Below, in pieces: positions 12,705 through 23,367 of a stretch of DNA of 64,000 bases. The notes under the pieces are model-generated. The model was given only the letters and a program-made list of their open reading frames with translations, searched no databases and had not been told where the DNA came from. Source of the DNA: Sinonovacula constricta (Eukaryota; Mollusca; Bivalvia; Cardiida; Solecurtidae); the NCBI GenBank assembly GCA_007844125.1, contig CM017573.1, forward strand, positions 11,545,940 through 11,609,939, read 5' to 3'. The stretch's first letter is position 1. Every line of letters begins with the position of its first letter. The position numbers and the translations under genes were made by a program.

Positions 12705-12761
12705 TTCCATAGATGCTGAATTTGCCTCTCCTTGTAACAGGTCCTTCGGTAACCAAACCCA
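12705..12761 (-). CDS. Exon 4 of phase-1 gene, unknown function
   Basis: On the minus strand a 57-bp exon lies between a strong acceptor (TTTTATTCCAG before 12761) and a strong donor (GTAAGA after 12705). It enters in phase 1 and leaves in phase 1. With the single G from exon 3 it reads V-G-L-V-T-E-G-P-V-T-R-R-G-K-F-S-I-Y-G. The phase match with exon 3, both splice sites and the coding-like codons support it. A related splice junction (ATCTATGGAA then GTAAG) occurs at the microexon 18417-18440. Where the transcript goes next is uncertain; 2313-2350 fits in phase. No domain recognised. Confidence 0.7.
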
Positions 12762-13918
12762 CTGGAATAAAAAGGAATCCATAGAACAGAATACTAGTGT
12801 GGTTTCTTTTATTTTACACACGTTGTTTCATCAGTATAAACACGCGTTAATGGGAAGTGCTATATCTGCTTGATAGTTGCACATACTACACCAACAAATA
12901 ATGTGTACTCCCATTGTATGTAGCACAGTGGGGTTGTGTTTTAGACATTACATACGTGACGCACAAACTTAATTATAGTGTGTGTTGCTACTTTATTTTA
13001 TACGCTTCTGACGGTGTAAGACTATATACCAATAACTGGGATGAATACCTATACACAATGACATGTCAGCGGGAGATAATCTTATGGTTTTAAAATGACT
13101 GAACATTTTGGATATAAGTTTTGCTTTTTCCACATTTGTTTACTATAGGGATTATCAATATTCAAAGTGAGTATTGACCGTCAACTTTTAAATACAGTAA
13201 CTAAGTTTCCACGATATTTAAATATACACATAGAATAATGGCCGAAATGCCAAGATAATAAAACATTAATGACTGGGCCATTGTTGCAATTTATCGTCAT
13301 CTAACAAAACCAATACATACTACACAAGTGAATATAAGCGCATGTACATATTAGCTCAAACATCTAAAACCCTACATCAAATCATGGGTATATCAACTGC
13401 ATGTAGCATTGTGAATACCACAAATAGTTCGTCTTGCACGTGTATACGTCGATAAGTGCTTAGAGAAATAATGTAGTGGAATGTTCTGTTTTGAAATTTT
13501 GACACATTTATTACAAACTGCACGTGCATTGCAACCTCCCTTTTTTCTTGTAGGACTCTACATACCAATAAGCGAGGGGAACACTAAAACTGCATAACAT
13601 GTTCCTAATGGAATGTTTCAACTTGGCTGAAAACATTAGATAATATTATTCTTTCTAGATTTGTTGAACAGATATATATCAAATTATTTCACTTGAGTAT
13701 TGACCCCCAATAGAGACCGTAAATGAAGTATCTAATGTTGTATGAAAGCATAACAAATAAATTGATGTCTATTAGTCCATAACACTTAAACAACTGAATT
13801 GGTGGTTTGATGATTTACTCTATGAAGGAAAATCATTTAATACTAATCATATCAAATGTATGATCATTTCACCTCATATATTACTTACACGTCCCAACAA
13901 AATAATTCATGTACTTAC

Positions 13919-14044
13919 CCGTTATAGAAATGTTCGATAGTACAGCATCACATTCTATGGTCTGTGGTCCCCTTGTGCATATGGCCACTCTCTTGTTTAT
14001 CTCAAATGCTATACGTATATCCTCTTCAGAGTTGGTACCAGCAT
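13919..14044 (-). CDS. Exon 3 of phase-1 gene, unknown function
   Basis: A 126-bp minus-strand exon is bounded by an acceptor (GTTTCAG before 14044) and a consensus donor (G then GTAAGTAC, 13918 and below). It begins with the last two bases of a codon and ends with the first base of the next, so it is a symmetric 1-1 exon. Its one open frame starts D-A-G-T-N-S-E-E-D-I-R-I-A-F-E-I and contains 'KRVAICTRGPQTIECDAVL', with two cysteines 8 residues apart. There are no stops and codon use is coding-like. I do not recognise the family. The intron above it (14045-18416 or 18609) holds the 52-bp satellite and a mariner. Confidence 0.8.
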
Positions 14045-14089
14045 CTGAAACAAAGGACCGTTATCTTTCCTTCCAATAATTACCACGAA

Positions 14090-14648
14090 CCATTTTAAAC
14101 AGATATTATCAGCAACCAAAATTATTAAAAAATACTATTACAAATCATCAAACAATAACAAGAACGTATTATTTCATATCCATACTTTGCAAGTCACAGC
14201 ATAACCAAAATCCGCATTTACTAACAAAACCAACAGTTAACATAACTTATCATAATCAAAAGTTGAATAACCAATTCCTAGGAAAGCCTAATCATGTCCT
14301 ATACTTTAATAAGACCTAAAAAAACAATGATTGTCCAAAGCAGCCGTTATGAACCATTAGCAATATTTGCAGTTACTAAATATAATCAGAAGTAACCATT
14401 AAATATCAGAAGTGTTTTCCTAGTACAACCAAGTTAACTTGTGTCACTACCCATGTATTAGAAGAAAATACAAATACCCATTAGTACATGAACTAACTAT
14501 TTCCAACCGTAAAAAACACATTACTCTTACTCGTTATTATCAAAAGTACAAACACGTACTAACCCCAATTAACAGTGGTAATGTTTTGCACAAAAGACTG
14601 AAACTTTCAGTTCACCAATCATTACGAGATGTTACTATTACCAATCAT
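14090..14648. repeat. Degenerate repeats leading into the 52-bp satellite
   Basis: Motifs such as 'AACCATTA', 'CAATCATTAC' and 'ATTACCAA' recur irregularly here and grade into the regular satellite that starts near 14649. The stretch looks like an older, diverged part of the same repeat field. A similar fringe occurs on the other side at 15600-15760. Confidence 0.45.
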
Positions 14649-15340
14649 TACCAAAACGTGCGCATACTTATCATTACGGGAAGTTAGTATAACCAAGCAG
14701 TGCCGAAATAAACACATAGACATCATTACTGGAAGTTTGTATTACCTAGCAGTGCCGAAATATACACATATGCATTATTACCTGAAGCTAGTTTTACAAA
14801 GCAGTGCCGAAATATACATATAGACATTAAAACCGGATGTTAGTATAACCAAGCAGTGCCGAAATATACACATAGACATTATTAACGAAAGTTACTATTA
14901 CCTAGCTGTGCCGAAATATTCATATATACATTGAAACCGGAAGTTAGTATAACCAAGCAGTGCCGAAATATACACATATACATTATAACCGGAAGTGTGT
15001 ATTACCTAGCAGTGCCGAAATATACACATATACATTTTTACCGAAAGTCTGTATTACCTAGCAGTGCCGAAATATACACATATACATTATTACCTGAAGT
15101 TAGTTTTACCAAGCATTGCCGAAATATACATATATACACTGAAACCGGAAGTTAGTATAACCAAGCAGTGCCGAAATATACACATATACATTATTACCGG
15201 AAGTTATTATTACCTAGCATTGCCGAAATATACATATAGACATAATTACCGGAAGTTAGGATTACCTAGCAGTGCCGAAATATACACATATACATTATTA
15301 CCGGAAGTTACATTACCAAGCATTGACCAATCGTTTACAT
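14649..15340 (+). repeat. 52-bp tandem satellite, about 12-13 units
   Basis: The marker TGCCGAAATA (or a close variant) starts at 14701, 14753, 14805, 14857, 14909, 14961, 15013, 15065, 15117, 15169, 15221 and 15273: exactly 52 bp each time, with no indels. The next, degenerate unit is at about 15324. The block before the marker falls into three types, A 'TAACCAAGCAG', B 'TTACCTAGCAG' and C 'TTTTACAAAGCAG' or 'TTTTACCAAGCAT', in the order A B C A B A B B C A B B. Open frames crossing it are artefacts of the repeat. It lies in an intron of the minus-strand gene. Confidence 0.95.
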
Positions 15341-15599
15341 AGCCATAATTAACAGACGTAAGTTTTAACAAACACTTTAAAAGCTTACACAGTCATAATG
15401 AGAGAATTAATGAAAAGTCGCCCTAATAATTCCTAAATGCATGTAGGTCCTTTCATTTGCTTTATTCGGTTTTTATGTTTGTGCTCTTGGAGTGTATGTT
15501 GGCTTGTCTGCCTATCTGTGATATGCAGGTTTAGTACTATGAACAAAACATTTCCATTTTATTTTTTTGAGTAACAAATCGCATGTAAATTGATTTTAA

Positions 15600-15760
15600 T
15601 AGTATATTTATACTACCAAACTTTGCCAACATTTACTCATAGCCATAATTACCTGCAGTTACCATAACGACGCATTGCCTGAACTTTCACATATTCATTA
15701 TTATCAAAAGTTCCTATTACCAAACAGTGCCCACCCTTCCCCGTGCTCATAGTAACAAGG
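15600..15760. repeat. Degenerate fringe of the satellite field
   Basis: Sequences such as 'CCATAATTACCTGCAGTTACC', split over several short motifs, and 'TTACCAAACAGTGCC' resemble the 52-bp unit without a fixed period. The mariner inserted directly after this fringe, and similar sequence resumes past it at 16975-17240. Confidence 0.5.
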
Positions 15761-15762
15761 TA

Positions 15763-16957
15763 CTAGAGTTGATTGATAAGTTGTGAGACTTATTTGTAAG
15801 GATTTGCCATTTTAAGACAACTTTGCATTATTTATCAACAAAATCCTCTTCAGTATCTATACACGTTTGCCTGCGATTTTTGAGGGGATTAGTAAATATT
15901 TTAAGACGTCCTTTTCTTGGCCGTTCAGAAAGTCGTCTACCGCATGTATGACATCATCATCTGACCAAAAGTGGATGCTAAAATGGTCTTTATTTCAATT
16001 TTGTTAAATAGATGAAAGTCAGATTAAGCGGGTTCAGGCAAATGAGGCGGATGATCAGTCAATTCAAAGCCACAATCGTTAATGACACCCATGGCAAAGA
16101 CATACTGGTGAACAGGGCATTCTCCAGGTTGTACAACTCACCTTTACTTCAGCGGCGCTAGAGATTAATATTTGTGTTAACTGCCCAAGAAGTGACGCAT
16201 ACTAAGTGCCGTTGATTGTTTATCCAGTTTACAGGTAATATACCGTTAGAACACTATCGGTATTTTTTTCCAAAATACCGAGGCGATAACCTGCCCAGCT
16301 CATCTGGGGTTAAAGGATACACTCACGTTTCATCTTTTGTCACAAACATCTCCTCGTAGTTAGCAAGATCTGCCTCTAATGCATTCAAACTAGCACCAGA
16401 CAATATCCGCCTGGTGCGCTTCTCACCAACTGTCAGAAATCTTGGTACCAAAAGGACCTAGATCTTCGTCATTAAAAATCTTCCGTAAGAATGGCACGTA
16501 CTCCCTTCTGTTAAATGTCAGCTGTATTGGATATATATCCCTCTGTAACTCACCTGTCAGGCTTACGAATGTCATGGAGGTAATTGACCATTTCTAGATT
16601 TGCAACACTGACAATCATTAAATTATGGACGTCATCCAAAAGCCTTAAATTCTGCCGTTCACTTTTCGACTGTAGCATATGAAGGAGCATCATTCCCAAA
16701 TGTTGCTATCATATCAGTATTGATATACTTAGCTGCTAGACCTTTCTTATGCAAATATTGTATAATTGCTGTTTAGCAATGTTGTCTATTTTCAAAAACG
16801 CACTTGTCTTGTTTACTTCAGATGCTACCTATTCGACATAAACTGACCAAATGACACCTGTCTTTGAGTACACAGCCTTAAATAATCAGGAAACAGTAGG
16901 GCTGAAATATTGTTTCACTGTTGCACACATGTATTACAAGTTAACTTATCAATCAGA
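15763..16957 (-). mobile_element. mariner-type DNA transposon relic
   Basis: The two ends carry imperfect inverted repeats sharing 'TTGATTGATAAGTTG' (15770-15784 on plus) and its partner 'AACTTATCAATCAG' (16943-16956), each next to a TA (15761-15762 and 16958-16959). Mariners insert at TA and duplicate it. The length of about 1.2 kb is usual for the family. The transposase inside is broken. The element sits in the degenerate satellite field, whose motifs continue on both sides. Confidence 0.85.
15828..16830 (-). pseudogene. mariner transposase, broken
   Basis: Mariner transposase cuts and pastes the element using a helix-turn-helix N-terminus and a DD34D-type catalytic core. Read on the minus strand, the shifted frames give 'KKGLAAKYINTDMIATFGND' and 'APSYATVEKW' (N-terminal part, about 16760-16670), then 'GEKRTRRILSGASLNALEAD' and 'FVTKDET' (about 16430-16320). 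A C-terminal block 'VINDCGFELTDHPPHLPEP' follows near 16085-16030. The frame ends with 'CIDTEEDFVDK' and TAA at 15830-15828. The usual W after DET is lost, and there are multiple stops, frameshifts and internal losses. It cannot be active. Confidence 0.85.
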
Positions 16958-16974
16958 TATCGTTTGTTAATTGT

Positions 16975-17240
16975 AATTATCAACCATCACCAGAAGAGTA
17001 AACGTAACTATCGTTACCATACGTTAAAATTACTCAGCAATACAAAAAGTTCCCATTGGCTAGCATTACTAAAAAATACACACTGACAACAGACGCTACA
17101 CTTACCTATCGCTTCCAGATGTTAGCATTACCCATCATTACAAGCAGTTACAGTTAGTCACCATTTCCATATGTCCATATTGCTTTCCAGATTTTAACAG
17201 GCGTAACAATTACCAATCATTACCAAAAGTAACCATTGCA
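16975..17240. repeat. Degenerate satellite-like repeats beyond mariner
   Basis: Runs such as 'ACCATCACCAGAAG', 'GTTAGCATTACCCATCATTA' and 'CAATCATTACCAAAAG' recur irregularly and resemble the fringe at 14090-14648. This supports insertion of the mariner into an existing repeat field. Confidence 0.45.
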
Positions 17241-18416
17241 TAAACCATCCGTTTGGTTATAATATTGATCGCACTTCATACACTGCCAAGAAAGCATAAA
17301 GGACAATGGCTTTAAAAGGATTAAGAGGTTAAAATAGAAATTGAATTATTTACAATGATTGCCTATATTCTGAAGACGTGTTTTCATTGTAAGCAACACA
17401 TTTTCATCAATGATTGTTTGCTACAATAGGGTAGTAAAGTTAGGTAATCTACCCGTTGCAGCTCTAGTATAATTGAATTGATATCATGGCTTGCAAACAA
17501 TAAAACTACAGTTCAAAATGTCGCAAAACACTTAAAATAAGTAAGATGAGTCTCATCATGCAGGAATTGTTTTTGTTTTTTTATTCCATAAGTGAGTTAC
17601 TCCAGCAAAACGACGTTATCAGTACACCAATATTTTTCTATCTCGACCTAGAAATTGTTATCCTTTATTGTTATCATTAACACACAATAAGCCATTGTCG
17701 TCTAGTAAATATAATGGTGGTTTGTGTAGAGGTTTAAACGTGTGGAATATGGTTCAATACATTAATTTCAAGTGAGGCTGGGTTAATACAACCAAAATCT
17801 TTTCAAATTCTATTTTCAAAGCAACAGCATTTCTTTATCTGAACTTGCAATACATAGGATACGTGGTTTATAGAAAAGAGTAGGTAGAGTGACAAACAGA
17901 TGGAACACGAGCAGCACAAATAGTTGCAGCATGTAGTTAACATTTATGGTTCTTCTTTCTTTAAAAAGTGGCGATGTTGATATAAATCGTTTGATATAGT
18001 TTTCTATGCTGTCACTGTAAACACGATACATACGAAACCATCGGGTATTGAAAACTCGTTCTATCAACAGTATCTACTGTATTATTCTAACACACATTAT
18101 GTGATTTGTGAATTGCGCAATGCATTGCTACTTTTTGGACAGACGAATTGCATGGCAACGCTGAACAAATTTTGGAGTGTCATACAACTTGGGTGATGTA
18201 AGTAAGCCTTCTCTTACTATAACTTATTAGATAAGTGGTCAGGTATATATCACTAAGGATACTATATAATAATGTATTACTTACTTTAGCTATATTACAT
18301 ATATATTTTATTTGATTCTGTACAAAGATTTAGTCCTATTACTATCATTTCCGATGCATACATTTAAATAATTATGTCAACAGACCAACATGTTACAAGA
18401 TACATTGTTTACTTAC
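17241..18416. other. Intron sequence, no feature seen
   Basis: AT-rich intron of the minus-strand gene. A minus-strand open frame at 17816-18067 has no motif or splice context and is treated as chance. Confidence 0.4.
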
Positions 18417-18440
18417 TTCCATAGATTTTAGACTTACAAA
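18417..18440 (-). CDS. Candidate 24-bp microexon of phase-1 gene
   Basis: On the minus strand a pyrimidine-rich acceptor (GACCTTTTAG before 18440) and a perfect donor (GTAAGT after 18417) enclose 24 bp. In the gene's phase (1-1) it would insert V-C-K-S-K-I-Y-G between exons 2 and 3 and would change the first residue of exon 3 from Asp to Asn. Its last ten bases and donor repeat the end of exon 4 ('ATCTATGGAA' then GTAAG), so it may be a small duplicate of exon 4. Skipping it leaves the frame intact, which fits an alternative exon. Confidence 0.45.
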
Positions 18441-18609
18441 CTAAAAGGTCAAACCAACAGCATTATTAACTTTGATCCCGACCTAAGCGGCCTAAGTGAC
18501 TGTTACAAATTAATATTAAAAGCTTGAAGAGCTGCTGTTTTCTTTTATGCAACTGTTTGCATTACAAGCATCAATACTAGGTGCACACAGAGAGGTTTGA
18601 GAAACATAC

Positions 18610-18765
18610 CTGTTATCCGGTTGTCTGGTGGACATGTTTGTTGCCAATCTAAAACCTTCTCCAGCGGTACATATCCTGCACGATACAGTTTTCTCCGATC
18701 AGTACGTGGTAGTTGGATAATTCTTCCTACAATACGATATATGTTCATGTCCGATTTGGGCAAAA
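18610..18765 (-). CDS. Exon 2 of phase-1 gene, unknown function
   Basis: A 156-bp minus-strand exon lies between an acceptor (ACAAACTAG before 18765) and a donor (GTATGT after 18610). It takes two bases to complete the codon from exon 1 and leaves one base for exon 3, so it is again 1-1. The open frame begins I-L-P-K-S-D-M-N-I-Y-R and includes 'IIQLPRTDRRKLYRAGYVPL' and then 'DWQQTCPPDNRIT', a basic then acidic/aromatic stretch with one Cys. It has no stops and looks strongly coding. No signal peptide or membrane segment is visible in the N-terminal exons, so a cytosolic or nuclear product is likely. I do not recognise the family. Confidence 0.8.
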
Positions 18766-18975
18766 CTAGTTTGTTACATAATATTCATATAAAATAATTC
18801 TCAAAAACCAATTCAACGTTAGCATTAATTTACATTTCTCATTGAACATAATGCCTTCAAGATGTACAAACACGGCTTTTACATCAGAAAAAAGAAAATA
18901 GTGCACTTGTAATATTGTTTATACCTTATTAGACAGCTTAATTTTAAAAATAAACTTTAACTATTTTATTTTAAG

Positions 18976-19002
<27 letters not shown>
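18976..19002. repeat. Poly(T) run, 27 bp
   Basis: An uninterrupted run of 27 T in an intron of the minus-strand gene. Such a run could be an insertion tail, but no element body is evident next to it. Confidence 0.9.
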
Positions 19003-19007
<5 letters not shown>

Positions 19008-19446
19008 CACATTGTATACCCCTAGAAATTATATGACCCTCATTTGTAAAGCATCAACAACATTTAAATGTCAGTTTGTTTTAAACATAGAAGACAAAAC
19101 CTTTAACCAGCAAGTATGGTATGAATGGGCTTAAGATGTTCAAATTTAACAGTGTAAATCCAGGGAAATGCATTTTAAAATATAACTTATACAATTGTCT
19201 ATAACTGTCAAAGTGTATTTTGTACTCTTAATAAGAGTGAGCAAACAGTGTATGAGGGTGCCCTAAAAATATTCACATTTCAACATATGTAAGTTGCATA
19301 TTTTCTGCCGTATCTGATAAAGATAAATAGTGCAAGCTTTGTCTTTCACAAATGACTTCGTCTTTCTCTTAAAACATTTTATTTCTGTCTGACATAAATA
19401 ATGATTGTCGGAATTGTATACATACTTTCTTCACATCATAACTTAC

Positions 19447-19561
19447 TGTGTATATCTGAATATTCTTCTTCGTTCCTTAGATGCCTTTTCATGCGCCTAA
19501 GATCTATTTTGATATATGAAAGTTCGTTGTCTTGTGACATTGTGTTGTGCTTTTACGAGCT
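19447..19561 (-). CDS. Exon 1 (start codon) of phase-1 gene
   Basis: The coding part is 19447-19540. The ATG at 19540-19538 is the first in frame after an upstream TAA in the same exon, which fixes the start. The first residues are M-S-Q-D-N-E-L-S-Y-I-K-I-D-L-R-R-M-K-R-H, followed by an acidic 'RNEEEYSDIH'. A consensus donor (GTAAGTT) follows at 19446. An acceptor-like GTTTACAG just above 19561 suggests a further non-coding 5' exon upstream. The charged N-terminus shows no signal peptide. Phase at the donor is 1, matching exon 2. Confidence 0.75.
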
Positions 19562-20140
19562 GTAAACGGCCAATGTGAGGTACTATTCAGAGCACTGTAA
19601 TTGAAAGATAAATTATGACGATTATTCTTAGATCTAAATTAAGCTTTAATTGCAACATATAAAGTAAGTTACGAAAAATATGAAAGCATAAAAATGATTA
19701 GTGATAGAATACATTTATTGCAACAGATAAGAATATCATTTATCATTAAATATCTACATATACTGCTGCCCCTTTTATTTCGGGGAAATAATAAAAATAC
19801 GATCGAAAACTAAACTGTGCTAGATCTAGATGTTTACTTGATATTCTTTGAAACGGGAACAAGTTACGTAAAGACGTCTTCCAGTTGGCATCTGAACGCA
19901 TGCAGTTTTCCAGCCGACAACGTCATGGAAGATAAGGCAGGATCAGTTCTAGTTTAAAAAATATTGTGAAATTTCCTGCTATGACGGCCTGTTATTTACT
20001 GGTAGTAGTTTTGATATTAGATAACTACTGTGGAATCCTAAGGTCTTATATCAGTATATTCCACTAAAGCAATTTGCCATACTTCAAAGTAAAATCAGTG
20101 TAGTGTTTATAGCTCGCTGAAATCTTCATATTGGCATTAC
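19562..20140. other. Upstream of gene start, no exon placed
   Basis: The promoter and a 5' non-coding exon of the minus-strand gene should lie here or further up, but I could not place either. No TATA-like element with supporting context was found. Confidence 0.3.
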
Positions 20141-20345
20141 TTAAGCACCCCAGTCGGTCCATATTGCCGACTGACCGTTCCAAGGCGGTAACTGTCGGGT
20201 TTGCTCTTTTCCCTAAATGACTCATCACAGATGTGTTCTCACATTTACAATTGGCGTGCATGTGGATACCTTGGTTCTGTGTCTTTTCATTTTTTGCATA
20301 TGTTGCAATGTTTATAGGACTTTGTCTTATTTATTCTTATTCATG
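20141..20345 (-). repeat. Repeat F, copy 1, with conserved peptide frame
   Basis: This copy and the one at 20771-20992 are close direct repeats. On the minus strand both keep an open frame with 'MHANCKCEN', then 'SVMSHL' and 'NPTVTALERSVGNMD'. A third copy at 61590-61700 is inverted. Its source is unknown: it may be part of a transposon or a duplicated exon-like segment. Confidence 0.7.
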
Positions 20346-20770
20346 ATCACAACAATGTTACTTGTGCAGTGTGGCGGTCGTCAAAAATCTCCCCGTGCAT
20401 GTAATCTATGTTGTCATTTAATTCATCCTATAAGGATTGTTGCGTGTGTTTCCTTTCATGGACATTGGACTTTGGTTCCTCAATTCCATCTCCGCATGAA
20501 CAGGATGCTACAACCATTTATTCTTCTCTGACCATTTGTTTTCTTGATTCGAAAAGTTAATTTCATTTACTATTAACGTTTTTTGTAGGTTTTCGAATCG
20601 AAATAATGCCTGTCTCTATTCAAAACACTATGTGGACATCATTTTTCAATGACGTCGCTGCTTTCGTCATAACTTGTCAAACAAAACGTCAGCGTTTGGA
20701 CACTTATTCAAATGGATCAGTTTTATTATCATTACTTGCATTCGAGAAACCCATCAGGAAGTGCGAGGTT

Positions 20771-20992
20771 AAAGCTCTGTAAAACCGGTTTAAGCACCAC
20801 AATAGGTCCATATTGCCGACTGACCGTTCCAAGGCGGTAACTGTCGGGTTTGCTCTTATTGATAAATGACTCATCACAGATTTGTTTTCACATTTACAAT
20901 TGGCGTGCATGTGGATATCTTGGTCCTGTGTCTTTTCAATTTGTGTATATTTTGCAATGATCATAGGACTGTGTCTTATATATTCTTATTAT
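20771..20992 (-). repeat. Repeat F, copy 2
   Basis: A close copy of 20141-20345. It extends further at its high-identity edge with 'AAGCTCTGTAAAACCGG', which the third copy at 61.6 kb shares. The minus-strand frame continues past the shared peptide with 'WCLNRFYRALTSHFLMGF'. Duplicon A'' begins directly after it. Confidence 0.7.
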
Positions 20993-21880
20993 TAAGATTT
21001 TAATCTGTGAAAAGGTGAAATGTGAAAACAATACATTTGTGTATATGACATTGGCAGCACCAGAGTGAAACACCTAATATCTCCAGTTATAGAGGCGGGT
21101 GATACCTGTCAACCAATAGCAACTTCATTGTACCATTAATATGTATATAATTGCATATACTATATGTTTGGATAAGAAAAACATTCCTTTCTAGGCTCAA
21201 AAAGTGCCTAATATAAAAAGGCAATACGTTAACTATAGACAAACCGGACATCTGATGAATACTTTGACTTAAATGAGCCGACGATATGATGGAACAATTG
21301 GCCTTCACACAGACATAATATATGCAGCACACTTTGTATTGCGTATTGTCTATGTATCAAATCCTTCATCTAAAATTTAAATTAATTAATTTAGACATAA
21401 CTTACAAATAACCATTTTAAAACAATCGTACAGCACTGCTTACAGGAATGGATAAAACTACGCTCACCAACTCGACTATTTCTACAAAAGAGACTTGTCC
21501 GGATACCGAGGAGCTACGAATTACATGGTGACTACAACTCTAGCACATTGTCAACGCATTTGATAGATGTTGTTTCTTTATTAAATTAACTGCATCAGCA
21601 TTAAAAGTATGCGTACAGTAATCATACAATCTATCATAAAAGTAGTTCTAGTTAGAATTCATAATGTCTTTAAAAACAACTTAATACCGGTTTCAATGCC
21701 GTTAACAATTATGGATTCTTTATATGAGAAATCTTCAAGTGGAATTCATTTAGGATGCAAGATCTGACTACCTTACATATATTCAGACTACTATATGATG
21801 GTTCGAATTATGCGCACACACAATAGCTATATAGTTACAATTTACCTACGATTTAACACCAGATCACATTTAAATACACT
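20993..21880 (+). repeat. Duplicon A'', partial third copy of A
   Basis: The part at 21000-21150 matches 49800-49940 of A', which A lacks. The part at 21430-21700 matches 29500-29850 of A, which A' lacks. The end (21760-21880) matches both, for example 'CTGACTACCTT' followed by 'GATTTAACAC(C/T)AGATCACA'. The copy is clearly diverged, and so retains sequence that each of the other copies has lost. Confidence 0.7.
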
Positions 21881-22871
21881 CTGCCATTCTTTTCAAACAG
21901 ATATCGCATTTTTCTTTTCTGCGTCCACATTTATGAATTTGTAAATCAAAGGAGTTCACGGTGGGATGTTCATTTCGAAATTAAACGTAATTTCAGTGCT
22001 CATTGAGCACATATATACACATTTGTGCAGAGCATTTATTTCTAGAATGGATTTTACAGTGTGTTACAAGTTACGTTGGGATATTTACTTGTGGTAATTA
22101 CTTTTGTAAATTTGTACCAGCTTTAGCCAGGTCTATACGACAACCGGATCTCGCGCATTGATGTTTAACTTCGGTTTTAAACGTTTGAGTCCCATAGATT
22201 TTATTGAGGGGTTAAGCATAAGAACTAGAAAAGATGATACATCTTAATGTCATTGGTGTGATACTCTAGCATTACACCAATCAACTGTATCACGCTTTCT
22301 GATTGGATCGTAGCAAATGTCTTAGCCCTAAGCATGGCTCGTATTAATGTTTATTTGAGAATTGTTTGTTTATAGAACGTTGCATGTAATCAGTCTTGGG
22401 ACAAGCAATAAATAATTTGGGAAATATGTGTAATTGTGACGGCTCCGGTCAAGATAGTGTACAGAATAAGTCAGTTAACAATTATTTAAAAATACACCAG
22501 TCCAAAATCTTAATTTCTCACTTACATTTTTTGAAGATTTCAACATCTTAGTAAACACCTGGCCCAGATTTCACGAAAAAGGGAACACTCGCTCTCTGCG
22601 AACATGTCCGCCAGAGGGTGAAATGGCAATAAAGTGCCAATATAAACACCCTTAAAATACATTTCTTCAACATTGCCGTTAAGCAAACTTGTGTAAACGC
22701 GCACATGTATTCTGTGAAGTGTGTAAAGAAACAATACTTATTGCTTGATTTCTCTCCATAATCTTCTTGTCTTTCATTCTGTAGGTTAGCTGATAATATG
22801 TAGGAGAAAAAAAAACAATTTCAATGGCCGTTTCTGAAGACTACCAAAATGGCGGCTCGAGGATTACGACT
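21881..22871. other. No gene seen
   Basis: Non-coding by eye. A 41-bp acceptor-donor-bounded segment on minus at 22738-22778 is possible but has a weak donor, and I did not accept it as an exon. Confidence 0.35.
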
Positions 22872-23035
22872 GGGGGGGGGGGTGGGGGGTAATTCTATGT
22901 TTTACTGAGACCCTGTTTATTTTATGCGGCTAATAGTAACATCAATGAAACAACATCAATTTTTGACATTTGAATCCAATAACACCCCTGTACTGACCTC
23001 CCAAAAGTATGCCACGCACATTTTCCCCAAAACGC
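22872..23035 (+). repeat. Left terminal inverted repeat
   Basis: Starts with 11 G, T, 6 G, then TAATTCTATGTTTTAC. An internal block at about 22972-23035 ('CAATAACACCCCTGTAC' onward) matches the other end best. The pair identifies the edges of the transposon. Confidence 0.75.
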
Positions 23036-23367
23036 ACACACTATGAAGTTATACTAATTATTTTTGTTATTTGTCTGCTTCCAATATATCATTTTGTAGG
23101 TTTTTCTGGTTGCTAAGTTCAAAAATGATGTTAAAAAGACAATCAAGTGAACCAGATTATCATAAAATAGAAATCAACTCCTAAAATATTACATTTTCAG
23201 GTCATTTTTCAAAATTTATTTAAAAAAAAACGAACATACAATGACTCATAACCCACATAGGTCCGGTTTGAAATCTAAATCATTGAATGTATTAACAGAG
23301 AATATGGTACCAAATATATTTATATTTATATAAGATAGTCTCCTAATGTACAACATTTGTTCAAAAT

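Noticed and set aside
14649..15340. CRISPR-like array
   Set aside because: Whole units repeat, with no unique spacers, and the genome is eukaryotic.
14439..15342. Overlapping open frames with a repeated 'KQCRNIHIYIITGS' pattern
   Set aside because: Artefacts of the 52-bp satellite. The frame shifts between units, and no start, splice or domain context exists.
18976..19002. Poly(T) run as the tail of a retroposon
   Set aside because: No element body or target duplication is visible beside it.
22738..22778. Possible 41-bp minus-strand exon (E-R-Q-E-D-Y-G-E-K-S-S-N)
   Set aside because: The acceptor is good but the donor (GTATTG) is weak, and it does not join to the ATG exon at 19540.
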